DNA of 14,198 nt from Candidatus Bathyarchaeota archaeon (GCA_005888675.1 VBBA01000143.1:1-14198); one strand, 5' to 3'. Positions 5,966 through 13,103 are shown, numbered from the stretch's first letter. Notes: generated by a model not told the origin, from the letters alone. Numbers and translations are program-made.

Positions 5966-6250
5966 ATGGTTTCACTAATGGACCTAAGCATGTACACCGC
6001 TACGATCAGCACAATCCTCCTATTCGGATTGATCCTTGTCTATGCGCGAATCTATCGCGAGACCAGGGCCCAGTTCAGCCTTGGCCTGCTAGTTTTCGCA
6101 TTGATCCTATTCGCCCAGAACCTACTAGCCGCCTACTCTTTCCTCACAATGAGCCCATTCATAGGAGAACCATTCCTACCCTATCTACTAGCAGTAAACA
6201 CTGCTCAGGTCCTAGGAATCCTCGTCCTACTTCGGACCACAGTCCATTAA
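5966..6250 (+). CDS. Three-helix membrane protein coupled to a winged-HTH regulator
   Basis: The protein has 94 residues with hydrophobic helices at about 7-27, 36-60 and 70-90, short loops, and a conserved-looking YARIYRETRAQFSLGLLVFA segment joining helices 1 and 2. The ATG lies one base after the TAA of the winged-HTH gene, so translation is probably coupled. The pairing of this short membrane protein with a winged-HTH protein is familiar from archaeal genomes, which suggests a two-part unit in which the membrane protein passes a signal to, or tethers, the regulator. That mechanism is inference; no enzyme or transport motif is seen. Confidence 0.82.
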   Translation: MVSLMDLSMYTATISTILLFGLILVYARIYRETRAQFSLGLLVFALILFAQNLLAAYSFLTMSPFIGEPFLPYLLAVNTAQVLGILVLLRTTVH

Positions 6251-6335
6251 GCAACAGATCTAGACCAGAACCCCACCAATTCTCGCAATTCCGTCAAATA
6301 CGATCACCGACTCCTCTCTCGGCCATCGAGAAACC

Positions 6336-6343
6336 GGGGGTGA
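6336..6343 (+). promoter_or_regulatory. Ribosome site that decides the lactonase start
   Basis: GGGGGTGA lies 11 nt before the ATG at 6355. The GTG at 6340 that would extend the frame by five codons falls inside this site, so ATG 6355 is preferred. Confidence 0.5.
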
Positions 6344-6354
6344 ATATTACAAAA

Positions 6355-7479
6355 ATGAAAAATCCAAGATTCACCGTATTAGCAGCTCTAATCCTTCTAG
6401 CCCTCGCAATTCCACTGGCCAATGCCAGAACATGGAACGACAATCAAGGAAACGACAATTCCAACAGAACAACAGGCGCAGTCTACATAATGACCAACGA
6501 CCCAGCCGGGAACCAGGTCATACGATATGATAGAGCAAACGATGGGTCCCTAGCATTCTCTGGAAAGTTCTCGACGGGCGGTCTAGGCGCGACAGGGTTA
6601 ACGGGATCCAATCAAGGCGGTCTAGTCCTATCGAGTAACGGCAGAACACTATTGGTCGTAAACGCGGGCAGCAATGACATCTCAATCTTCCAAGTACACC
6701 AGAACATTCTATCACTCACCGACAAGACAAGCTCCCATGGAATAATGCCAATCAGCCTAACACTCCATAATCGATTAGTCTACGTGTTAAACGCTGGCGG
6801 AAAGGATAGTGTCGGAAACATCGCCGGCTACAAACTGGACAGCGAAGGAGAATTGACACCAATAGCAGGCTCAGTCCAGCCGCTCAGTGGAATAACTGCT
6901 CCAGCCCAAATATCCTTCAACCCTCAAGGCACAGTATTAGTCGTAACAGAAAAAACGACCAATAAGATCGACACATACACCGTCAACGGCGACGGAGTCG
7001 CCTCCGCACCTATCTCACACGCATCTAGTGGTAATACTCCATTCGGATTCGCGTTCAGCAACAGGGGTACTTTGATCGTCAGCGAGGCCGCAGGAGGCAC
7101 GCTATCCTCCTACAGCGTATCCAACGCAGGCAGTCTAACCACCATCAGCGGTTCCGTGCCCGACAATCAACTAGCGCCTTGCTGGGTCGTCGTCACGGAA
7201 AACAGCAAGTACACCTACACCACCAACGCCCATAGCGGAACTATCTCAAGCTACACAGTCGACAGGAACGGAGTCATACATCTCCTACAATCCATCGCAG
7301 CCACTACCGGCTCAGGAGATATCGACATGGCACTCACAAGAAACAGCGGATACCTCTACGTCTCCATCATATCATCCCAGAGCACTCAAGGCTACAAGGT
7401 ACACGATGACGGAAGCCTCAGCTGGGTAACAACAATCACAGGAGTCCCAGCAGGAGCAGACGGACTCGCCGCCGACTAG
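6355..7479 (+). CDS. Exported lactonase-family seven-bladed beta-propeller
   Basis: The protein has 374 residues from ATG 6355. Residues 1-25 are a classical signal peptide (MKNPRF, a hydrophobic core, PLANA). The mature part has seven repeats with the pattern of the 6-phosphogluconolactonase-like (lactonase) propeller: each has a strand ending in Y-V/S-N, then I-x-x-Y/F-x-V/L-x-x-D/N-G-x-L. Examples are NQVIRYDRANDGSL, NDISIFQVHQN, NIAGYKLDSEGEL, NKIDTYTVNGDG, GTLSSYSVSNAGSL, GTISSYTVDRNGV and TQGYKVHDDGSL. There is no C-terminal anchor, so it is probably secreted. Exported members often have no proven lactonase activity and may bind partners or carbohydrate. It is followed by a pyrimidine tract and a convergent gene. 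It lies 104 bp after the membrane protein and is probably transcribed on its own. Confidence 0.85.
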   Translation: MKNPRFTVLAALILLALAIPLANARTWNDNQGNDNSNRTTGAVYIMTNDPAGNQVIRYDRANDGSLAFSGKFSTGGLGATGLTGSNQGGLVLSSNGRTLLVVNAGSNDISIFQVHQNILSLTDKTSSHGIMPISLTLHNRLVYVLNAGGKDSVGNIAGYKLDSEGELTPIAGSVQPLSGITAPAQISFNPQGTVLVVTEKTTNKIDTYTVNGDGVASAPISHASSGNTPFGFAFSNRGTLIVSEAAGGTLSSYSVSNAGSLTTISGSVPDNQLAPCWVVVTENSKYTYTTNAHSGTISSYTVDRNGVIHLLQSIAATTGSGDIDMALTRNSGYLYVSIISSQSTQGYKVHDDGSLSWVTTITGVPAGADGLAAD

Positions 7480-7508
7480 AGAAAACGCTAACACACCACC
7501 CAACGAAT

Positions 7509-7530
7509 CTCCCTCCCCCTTTTTCCTCCT
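7509..7530 (+). terminator. Pyrimidine-rich termination tract
   Basis: A run of C and T with five consecutive T (7520-7524) begins 30 nt after the lactonase stop codon and lies between two convergent genes. Archaeal termination often needs only such T-rich tracts. No hairpin is visible. Confidence 0.35.
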
Positions 7531-7595
7531 TGGAATTACACAGTCCCGATTTTGATAAGGCCACAATCGCCCACGAAGCTCAGTCAGAAGTAAGA

Positions 7596-9254
7596 CTAGA
7601 CTCGAGTATTCTTTCGTCTCTTCAGAATAACTACTGTCGCTAGAACAGCCACAACGACAATTGCAATCCCTTCAGCAAGCATAAAGATCATCCCTGTTGA
7701 AAGTCCCAAGAGAGATGAATCAAGCGTTGCCTGTGGGTGGGTCACGATTACGTTCACCAGAGATGAATGAGCTAGATATCCGCTAGACCCCGTTACGTTT
7801 ATGACATAGGTCCCGATCGGCAATGCACCGCCCACATCGATCGTCATCGCCACGTTTCCTGAACCTCCGGGGACGCTCGATGAAGCAAGCGAGATTATGG
7901 GACTGGATGGTGAGACCTTCGAACTCAGAGTCACCGTACCGGAAAAGCCGAACCTTGGAGTAACAGTAACAGTTGAGAAGCCCTTCTGACCTGAAATTAA
8001 CGTGAATGAGTTCGGATTCGCAGTAACGACAAAGTCAGTCGCTGCCAAAGCACCTACTAACCCAGTGCTCACCAACCCATCCGGAAAATGGTAATAGTAG
8101 AGAGTCCCGTCCGCTCCTATCCCGACCGGATACCCGACATCCCGAACGGTCCACCATACATGCCCGCCCGAAGTTATGGCAGTGATCCCGTCATCCGAAT
8201 AAACGTAGAGAACATTGTTTGCATCTACTATCCCTGAAGTGTAGTAGCCTGCAGTGTTGAGTGTCATATTCCACCTCTTAGTTCCGTCCGAATTCAAAGC
8301 CCGAATGTCGTGGTTGTAGGATGCGTAGATCGTTCCGTCCCATCCAAGGGAAGGAGGAGAACTAGGCGATTCCAGAGACCATCTCGTTGTATGGTTCGGG
8401 TTGAGAGCAAAGAGAGTCCTGACTGATACTGGATTGCAAAAACCGATGCCGGAGCCGCACTGGTACCCCACGGCAAGTATCGTCCCATCATCTTGCACGA
8501 CAAGCTGCGCGTCCACCCAAACTGGAATGCTCCAAATAGGCTGGCCGTCCGGATGGTATGCCGTCAGATTTGTCTCCGTTGACGCGTATACTGTTTCGTC
8601 CCGGGCAATGGCGACTCCGCCGTAACTACCCGAAGCTTGTTTCATCCATTTCAGGCTACCCGTCGAACTGATCGCGTATAACGGGCCATGATGAGTGAGA
8701 ACGTAGATAGTGTCATCCTTGCTAATTGCCATCTGGTTGTAGATGTTACCTGATAGTGTGAGGCTCCATTCCTGAATCCCTTCTGGACTGAGTGCAAAAA
8801 CGGTTCCATGTTCTAGCGAGGTCCCAACCCCGTAGTTCGCGCCTGCGATGATCGTGCGGTCCGAAAGAATCGCTACTGCATAGACACTCCCGCCTTGCCA
8901 GAAGGCCTTCATCTCTCCCGTCTGAGGATCGATCGAGATCAAACCGTCATCCGACCCAACATAGACCGTGCCCTTGAAATCAATCACTATTGGGGCACCA
9001 TTCTGCGTCCTTGGAGCTGCCGTAACGCTCCACCTTCGCAATGGTGCGGCCGGTCCGGCGTGATCAGTCCGACTTGTGCGCTGACTATCGTGCCCATAAA
9101 CCGGCCACATAGAAGGGGTCGTGAACCCTGCACCCATGTCCCCAGCTGGTGCTTGGGCACTAGAGGCCAAAACCGAGGGCACCATCATAATGGCGATTAC
9201 GAAACTCGCGTGGAGCAACAATCCAATCCGTCCACTGGGACGGGAAAATACCAT
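7596..9254 (-). CDS. Membrane-anchored PQQ-type beta-propeller surface protein
   Basis: The protein has 552 residues. Residues 1-34 form a signal sequence with a likely cut near SSAQA. Residues 50-404 contain about eight repeats of the PQQ/quinoprotein propeller type, each with G-T-V/I-Y-x-G/S near the start and A-L/I-x-x-x-G-x-x-x-W near the end (for example GTVYVGSDDGLISIDP, TIYVLTHHGPLYAI-TGSLKW, GTIYASYNHDIRALNSDGTKRW). Residues 405-506 are an Ig-like or fibronectin-like beta-sandwich, 520-544 a transmembrane helix, and RRKNTRV the cytoplasmic tail. It is therefore displayed outside the cell. Propellers of this layout serve as redox enzymes, binding scaffolds or BamB-like assembly factors; I see no set of PQQ-ligand residues, so a scaffold role is as likely as an enzyme. 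The TATA element matches that of the surface protein at the left edge. Confidence 0.88.
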   Translation of the reverse strand: MVFSRPSGRIGLLLHASFVIAIMMVPSVLASSAQAPAGDMGAGFTTPSMWPVYGHDSQRTSRTDHAGPAAPLRRWSVTAAPRTQNGAPIVIDFKGTVYVGSDDGLISIDPQTGEMKAFWQGGSVYAVAILSDRTIIAGANYGVGTSLEHGTVFALSPEGIQEWSLTLSGNIYNQMAISKDDTIYVLTHHGPLYAISSTGSLKWMKQASGSYGGVAIARDETVYASTETNLTAYHPDGQPIWSIPVWVDAQLVVQDDGTILAVGYQCGSGIGFCNPVSVRTLFALNPNHTTRWSLESPSSPPSLGWDGTIYASYNHDIRALNSDGTKRWNMTLNTAGYYTSGIVDANNVLYVYSDDGITAITSGGHVWWTVRDVGYPVGIGADGTLYYYHFPDGLVSTGLVGALAATDFVVTANPNSFTLISGQKGFSTVTVTPRFGFSGTVTLSSKVSPSSPIISLASSSVPGGSGNVAMTIDVGGALPIGTYVINVTGSSGYLAHSSLVNVIVTHPQATLDSSLLGLSTGMIFMLAEGIAIVVVAVLATVVILKRRKNTRV

Positions 9255-9275
9255 TGATGTTATGATTCCTCGATC

Positions 9276-9288
9276 GGCCGATTTAAGG
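9276..9288 (-). promoter_or_regulatory. TATA-type promoter of the propeller gene
   Basis: The minus strand reads CCTTAAATCGGCC. The TTAAAT core is about 30 nt before ATG 9254, which predicts a leaderless or very short-leader mRNA. The element is almost identical to the one at 1303-1314. Confidence 0.5.
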
Positions 9289-9367
9289 ATGCGAGAATCT
9301 AGCCTTCGAAAAGGCCGCTATCATCAAGGCGCTTCAAACCAAGTGTATTAGAAATTGTGTTCCGTAG

Positions 9368-10120
9368 TCATTCGAATGATAGATGAAAATACTTAGTTAA
9401 CAACCCGTCAAACTGCTTCGAATTCCTCACCGGGGATTCGCTACGCTGCTCGCCATTTGTCAAGATGATCTTCCTATCGGTGAGCGTTACTCTTCCGTTT
9501 GGTCTAAGTTTGCTGATTAACCGTCGCTTTGTGAAGTGTGACTTTGGGGAGGTCTGCTGGTAACGGTTTCTGGCCTTGAAATCCTCTAGTTTACGAGGTC
9601 GAAGAGTGAACGAGTACAGCGGAGCCCAGACACCAATCTCATCCCATCGTGACAATACTGTCTCCCGATTCTTCCTAGCGATCCGGTACAGTTCTCCACT
9701 GTCCAGTTGCGGACGCGTGCTATCTAGTAGTTTTGGTTCTGTGAACGAGTCTCCGAACCCAACATCGACCAGCCAAGGCTCTTCCAACCGAACCAACAGC
9801 GTCATATGATCAAAGTCGGGACTGAAACCTCCGTTCTTTCCTGCCACTCTGGCGGAAAGCATCGATACTCTGAAACCAAGCTCTCTTAGCAGCCACGCGA
9901 AGCACCCGTTCAACTCGTAGCAATAACCTCCGCGACGATCCCTAACGATCTTATTGTAGAACAACTCCTGATCAAGTATGATTGGCCGGCCGAGATGAAT
10001 GTCAAGATTCTCGAACGGCACAGAAAGCAAGTGTCGAACGTGCAATCTACGAAGAACGTCTATGCTAGGCCGAACTGATCCACGATAAACTATACGTTTC
10101 AGGTAAGATTGAGCGTCCAT
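9368..10120 (-). CDS. nat: Arylamine N-acetyltransferase (NAT)
   Basis: The protein has 250 residues, slightly short of the usual 260-280. The cysteine-protease-like NAT triad is complete: C67 in RRGGYCYELN, H105 in FDHMTLLV and D119 in WLVDVGFGD. The N-terminal helix region (LRRLHVRHLLSVPFENLDIHLGR) matches the family, including the PFENLD motif. The enzyme moves an acetyl or similar acyl group from acyl-CoA to the nitrogen of arylamines, hydrazines or arylhydroxylamines, through an acyl-Cys intermediate in the cytosol. The C-terminal third (residues 165-250) is basic and less recognisable. NAT genes are common in bacteria but reported from few archaea, so gene transfer is likely. The gene diverges from a split-barrel flavoprotein and shares a TATA box with it. 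In some actinobacteria NAT homologues act in secondary metabolism; no such cluster is seen here. Confidence 0.92.
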   Translation of the reverse strand: MDAQSYLKRIVYRGSVRPSIDVLRRLHVRHLLSVPFENLDIHLGRPIILDQELFYNKIVRDRRGGYCYELNGCFAWLLRELGFRVSMLSARVAGKNGGFSPDFDHMTLLVRLEEPWLVDVGFGDSFTEPKLLDSTRPQLDSGELYRIARKNRETVLSRWDEIGVWAPLYSFTLRPRKLEDFKARNRYQQTSPKSHFTKRRLISKLRPNGRVTLTDRKIILTNGEQRSESPVRNSKQFDGLLTKYFHLSFE

Positions 10121-10159
10121 TTCCCGAATTCCGGCTGTCTTCCCGATGAAGCCTCCAGT

Positions 10160-10168
10160 CTTTTTATT
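10160..10168. promoter_or_regulatory. Bidirectional TATA box between NAT and split-barrel genes
   Basis: CTTTTTATT on the plus strand (AATAAAAAG on the minus) lies almost midway between the two divergent ATG codons, 44 nt from the NAT start and 43 nt from the split-barrel start. One element could serve both directions with leaders of about 17 nt. Confidence 0.45.
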
Positions 10169-10206
10169 CTGCCGATGTACGTCGAGTTCTCTTGGAAGAA
10201 GATACC

Positions 10207-10656
10207 ATGGCAGACTTGGAATCAGTGCTCAAACAATCCTTGATGCGGGCCAGTTCTCATTCGAAGAATGTGTATGGTAAGAACCCGTTAACAGCGCAAG
10301 AAGTATTCGACCTAGCAAACTCCAAAGAGGCAAGTGCGGTGGCTGCCACGATCAAACCGGATGGGCAACCACACCTATCCCCAACAGATATCGTAGCTGT
10401 CGACGGAAAGCCGTACCTGGGCGTAGACAAAGCTACAGCACGTTACAGGAATCTTCAGAAGAACCCAAGGTTGACATTGATGATCATGGAGGGGCGGAAG
10501 CGCCAGGCGATCATAGAAGGGAAGATACGATTCCTCGAGATGGGAAGCGCAATTGCGAAGAGAGTCGGGGAGACTCAAAAGAAAAAGTACGGCTGGACCA
10601 CTGACAGCCTAGTAGAACTTATTCCGGAGAAGGCGTTCACGTACAAATCAGCCTAG
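10207..10656 (+). CDS. Pyridoxamine 5'-phosphate oxidase-like split-barrel protein (FMN or F420 binding)
   Basis: The protein has 149 residues from ATG 10207; a TTG at 10192 would add five. The pattern is that of the PNPOx-like split barrel: AVAATIKPDGQPHLSPTDIVAVDGKPYLGVDKATARYRNLQKNPRLTL, shown here in two parts. First comes a strand with DGQPHLSPTD. Then comes the K-ATARYRNLQKNPR helix that contacts flavin phosphate. Residues 98-112 form the strand RQAIIEGKIRFLE. Relatives use FMN or F420 and include F420-dependent reductases and heme-degrading enzymes; the sequence does not decide between cofactors. Pyridoxine metabolism is unlikely because the C-terminal substrate segment of true PdxH is missing. 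It is the first gene of a rightward cluster and is followed after 112 nt by the TMEM175-like gene. Confidence 0.82.
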   Translation: MADLESVLKQSLMRASSHSKNVYGKNPLTAQEVFDLANSKEASAVAATIKPDGQPHLSPTDIVAVDGKPYLGVDKATARYRNLQKNPRLTLMIMEGRKRQAIIEGKIRFLEMGSAIAKRVGETQKKKYGWTTDSLVELIPEKAFTYKSA

Positions 10657-10758
10657 AGTGAAAACCTGTCTGGAATTGAGAGCACTCTTTCAACGCGATC
10701 GCGGAACAGTTGCTGTTTGGACTCATGTTTCCACCTACGCCCACAAGGACAACCTTTC

Positions 10759-10764
10759 AGGTGA
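10759..10764 (+). promoter_or_regulatory. Ribosome site supporting the TMEM175-like start
   Basis: AGGTGA ends 4 nt before ATG 10769. This favours that ATG over the GTG at 10658, which would add 37 residues lacking family similarity. Confidence 0.5.
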
Positions 10765-10768
10765 GACC

Positions 10769-11446
10769 ATGAGTCGCGAGAGTCTAGATGAACGAGAGAC
10801 TGCAAGAACGGAGGCGTTCAGTGATGGTATCTTCGCATTCGCGATCACACTATTGGTCTTGAACCTCAAAGACCCCTTGTCCGAGCCTTTGCTAGCCAGC
10901 TCGTCACTGCTCGATGGACTCTTCAAGCAATGGCCGGCACTGTTCGCCTTGGTCACGAGTTTCATCACTATACTAATCATGTGGGTAAACCATCACAACA
11001 TGTTCACCCACATCAAACGCATCAATACGAATCTGATGTTCATTAATGGACTACTCCTATTCTTCGTAGTCCTCACACCATTCACCACCCTCTTGGTCGC
11101 AAACCATGTATCATTCAACCAGACAGCCGACAGCAGGACCGCGGCGGCGGTCTACTCTGGCAGCTTCCTAACTTTAGCGCTCGTTTGGAATTCAATCTGG
11201 TGGTATTCTTCCCGAGCCGATCTGCTAATCCGATCTGATCAAGAGGAACACGTCAGATCCGTTACGCGTCGATACTATGTTGGTCCCCTCTCGTACGCCA
11301 TAGCGTTCATCCTATCCTTCTTCAGCGCATTAGCAAGTATCATTGTCATCATGATCGCCGCCGGATACTTCACAGTGAACGTCACAGCCGACAGTCGAGA
11401 GAACCGTGAGCTTTTCACCGGCGGGAAAGGAACTGTGAGAGAATGA
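10769..11446 (+). CDS. TMEM175 (DUF1211) family potassium channel-like protein
   Basis: The protein has 225 residues from ATG 10769. The family hallmark lies at residues 14-33: TEAFSDGIFAFAITLLVLNL, containing the FSDG motif of helix 1 whose hydrophobic residues line the pore in prokaryotic TMEM175. The second conserved block is MWVNHHNMFTHIKRIN (71-86). Hydrophobic helices fall near 17-33, 57-75, 89-110, 126-145, 171-187 and 188-205, six in all, as expected for the single-repeat bacterial and archaeal form that assembles as a tetramer. Prokaryotic members conduct potassium with weak selectivity. The stop codon overlaps the start of the methyltransferase gene (ATGA), so the two are translationally coupled. 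Function in this organism is inferred from family. Confidence 0.88.
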   Translation: MSRESLDERETARTEAFSDGIFAFAITLLVLNLKDPLSEPLLASSSLLDGLFKQWPALFALVTSFITILIMWVNHHNMFTHIKRINTNLMFINGLLLFFVVLTPFTTLLVANHVSFNQTADSRTAAAVYSGSFLTLALVWNSIWWYSSRADLLIRSDQEEHVRSVTRRYYVGPLSYAIAFILSFFSALASIIVIMIAAGYFTVNVTADSRENRELFTGGKGTVRE

Positions 11447-12033
11447 TCGGTCTCTTCGCAACTGGTCCCTCCTCGATAATCTTCTACATCGTCTACAGTC
11501 TCTGGTGGCTTAGTGAACTCATCGGTGCCCTGCTAATCCCAGTACTCCGGAGGCGAGGAACGACTCAGGTTAGGAGAGACCAAGGATCTGCAACGGTGAT
11601 TGTATCGAGCATCTTATGGGCTATCTTCGTGGCTTTCGGTTTCGGCTACACAGGTACTGGGCAGTTGCCGGACTGGGTCTTTTATCCCGGCATCTTTCTA
11701 ATGCTGCTAGGCATCGCTATCCGACAGTATGCTATTGCCGTCCTGGGACGGTTCTTCTCATTGACGGTCCGGGTTGCGGAAGATCATAAGGTCGTGGACA
11801 AGGGTCCATACAAGTTCGTAAGGCATCCAAGCTATACCGGCGCATTAGTCACTTTCATCGGGCTGGGACTCGCTGTCCAATCTTGGCCGGCAGTCCTAAC
11901 GCTACTGATTGTTTTCGCAGTCGCATACGGCTACAGAATGCGTGTAGAGGAGAGAACTTTGACCAAAGAACTCGGTCAAGACTACCTAAGCTACATGAAG
12001 AGAACAAAACGGCTCATACCATACTTGATCTAG
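11443..12033 (+). CDS. Isoprenylcysteine carboxyl methyltransferase (ICMT)-family membrane methyltransferase
   Basis: The protein has 196 residues with hydrophobic helices at about 8-35, 50-70, 78-100, 130-148 and 149-165. The SAM-binding block of the ICMT/phospholipid methyltransferase superfamily is clear: VVDKGPYKFVRHPSYTGALVTFIG at 117-140 (here the GPYKFVRHPSYTG core), followed by R-VEERTL at 167-173 and GQDYLSYMKRTKRLIPYL at the C-terminus, where the RhpxY, E and Y/R residues form the active site in characterised members. Archaea lack Ras-type prenyl proteins, so the substrate may be a lipid, quinone-like compound or small thiol. It starts inside the stop codon of the TMEM175-like gene (4-nt ATGA overlap). 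Confidence 0.88.
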   Translation: MIGLFATGPSSIIFYIVYSLWWLSELIGALLIPVLRRRGTTQVRRDQGSATVIVSSILWAIFVAFGFGYTGTGQLPDWVFYPGIFLMLLGIAIRQYAIAVLGRFFSLTVRVAEDHKVVDKGPYKFVRHPSYTGALVTFIGLGLAVQSWPAVLTLLIVFAVAYGYRMRVEERTLTKELGQDYLSYMKRTKRLIPYLI

Positions 12034-12100
12034 AAACGCTATGTTGTTGTCCCGCAAGGAAAGCTGAAAAGGGCCGAATCTGCAAAGGTAACTAGGAATC

Positions 12101-12295
12101 TTGTCCAGCAAAGCTCCGCGATGTTCATGCGGCGGCGAACTTGCCATCATAGGCGATATTCGAGCTCCGGATGGATGGAGAACAGGGTTCAAACTGCAGT
12201 GCAAGAAATGCAATGCCCACTGGACCTTTTCCGGAGGAATCTATCACCGCGAAACCGACCCGACCGAACCCTCGCCTAATCTACCGGACGACTAG
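12101..12295 (+). CDS. Small zinc-ribbon protein
   Basis: The protein has 64 residues from TTG 12101. Two metal-binding knuckles are visible: CSCGGEL (Cys8, Cys10) and CKKCNAHW (Cys34, Cys37), separated by GDIRAPDGWRTGFKLQ. This C-x-C/C-x2-C layout fits a small zinc ribbon. The acidic Pro-rich tail (TDPTEPSPNLPDD) is probably unstructured. There is no good ribosome site before the TTG, and the nearest alternative starts would lose the first knuckle. It lies 67 nt after the methyltransferase on the same strand and is followed by a T6 run, so it may be the last gene of that cluster. The role is unknown; such ribbons bind nucleic acid or protein. Confidence 0.6.
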   Translation: MSSKAPRCSCGGELAIIGDIRAPDGWRTGFKLQCKKCNAHWTFSGGIYHRETDPTEPSPNLPDD

Positions 12296-12324
12296 AGCCG
12301 AAGCAGATAGTTTAGACTCGCAGC

Positions 12325-12330
12325 TTTTTT
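12325..12330 (+). terminator. T-run after the zinc-ribbon gene
   Basis: Six consecutive T lie 29 nt after the zinc-ribbon stop codon. This is a plausible archaeal terminator for the rightward cluster. Confidence 0.4.
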
Positions 12331-12378
12331 AAGAAAATTACACGGTGATCGGGGACGATGATCGAAATCCCCCATTTT

Positions 12379-12410
12379 GAGCCCTGATCGCCGATCGGGG
12401 CTCACTTTTT
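12379..12410 (+). terminator. Strong hairpin with following T5 run
   Basis: GAGCCC (12379-12384) pairs with GGGCTC (12398-12403), and inside it T-GATC pairs with GATC-G (one wobble), leaving a 3-nt loop: an 11-pair stem. CACTTTTT follows. The layout is that of an intrinsic terminator, probably a back-up for the upstream cluster. Confidence 0.5.
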
Positions 12411-12539
12411 CTGGCCCCCGATGTCTTCCTCGTGGATTTCCGCTATGTTTAAATGAATAAACCCATTTCCGCAAAATGCTTTCTCCATCATTTGAGTCGT
12501 TAGAGCCGTTTCTCGCCCAAAATGAGGCGCAGTAAAAAA

Positions 12540-12767
12540 TTAAGTTGTAAAAATAGGGGTGGGGTAGCACGTAAAGTCTCAAGACGTGAAAGACACTTCC
12601 CCAATACTTTTCCGAATACTCTCCGACCCATCACATCCTTCCGCCTCTCACTCACCAGTCCTCCTCTCGAGCGGGACAAGCTCAATACCAAGAATTGAGA
12701 GACTAAAGAAATTCGCTAGAAAAAAGTTTCACAGGCATCTTCAGAAAGTGCCTGCGAATTTTATTTG
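12540..12767 (+). ncRNA. Candidate structured non-coding transcript
   Basis: An AT-rich patch with a TATA-like TTGTAAAAATA at about 12544-12554 precedes about 190 nt without a credible protein. This contains a 6-bp hairpin (CTCAAT at 12681-12686 with ATTGAG at 12694-12699) and ends in a two-part hairpin and T-run. It looks like promoter, structured RNA and terminator, but no known RNA family is recognised and expression is unproven. Confidence 0.2.
12709..12767. terminator. Two-part hairpin with T-runs on both strands
   Basis: An 8-bp outer stem (AAATTCGC 12709-12716 with GCGAATTT 12754-12761) encloses a hairpin (AGGCA 12733-12737 with TGCCT 12749-12753) that abuts it directly. In an alternative fold, the inner stem extends to ten positions with one mismatch. 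TTTTATTT follows on the plus strand, and a T6 run follows on the minus strand. It would fit a terminator acting in either direction. Confidence 0.4.
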
Positions 12768-12969
12768 GGCCCCCACCCCCCATTATTTTTCTCCAGCCAC
12801 AGACAGAACACTTTCACTTTCACACCCGACTCCACGCTACCCTCCCTCATGACGTAAACCTGCCAAAAGCCCGAATCCGAACAACAAACCCGCCCCTCCC
12901 TGCCCTACAGTCTCCCAGGATCTCTCTCAAGCTGCGCCAAAGTTCCCACCCTCTCTGACGAAACTGCGA

Positions 12970-13092
12970 ATGGACCAGAAGCTCTTCCGACGAAGATACG
13001 TGATCAAGACGAGATATTCACGCCGCGGATCAACTTCCACGTATGATTTCCAAGGACGTGTTATCAAACCGATGCCTGCTGACCAAGCATAG
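12970..13092 (+). CDS. Possible small basic protein (40 aa)
   Basis: ATG 12970 to TAG 13092 encodes 40 residues, 10 of them Arg or Lys: MDQKLFRRRYVIKTRYSRR at the start, then GSTSTYDFQGRVIKPMPADQA. The composition is protein-like, unlike the Pro-rich in-frame sequence just upstream. There is no clear ribosome site or TATA box at the right distance, and a competing minus-strand frame overlaps. A nucleic-acid-binding or ribosome-associated peptide is possible; it may equally be a chance frame. Confidence 0.35.
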   Translation: MDQKLFRRRYVIKTRYSRRGSTSTYDFQGRVIKPMPADQA

Positions 13093-13103
13093 TGAGTCCT
13101 AGT

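Larger units (their letters stand above)
12296..12969. other. 670-bp gap without a convincing gene
   Basis: Frames up to 96 codons exist on both strands, but they are low-complexity and carry no family pattern. The gap contains a T6 run, a strong 11-bp hairpin, an AT-rich patch at about 12532-12556, and a second set of hairpins with T-runs on both strands. Between 12590 and 12680, and again from 12770 to 12960, the plus strand is strongly pyrimidine-rich. Confidence 0.6.

Noticed and set aside
12292..12691. Two minus-strand frames of 96 and 63 codons
   Set aside because: Low-complexity sequence, overlap with terminator-like hairpins, no family pattern.
12586..12852. Plus-strand 88-codon frame
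   Set aside because: It is Ser/Pro-rich from a pyrimidine-biased stretch, has no ribosome site, and runs through a stacked hairpin with a T-run.
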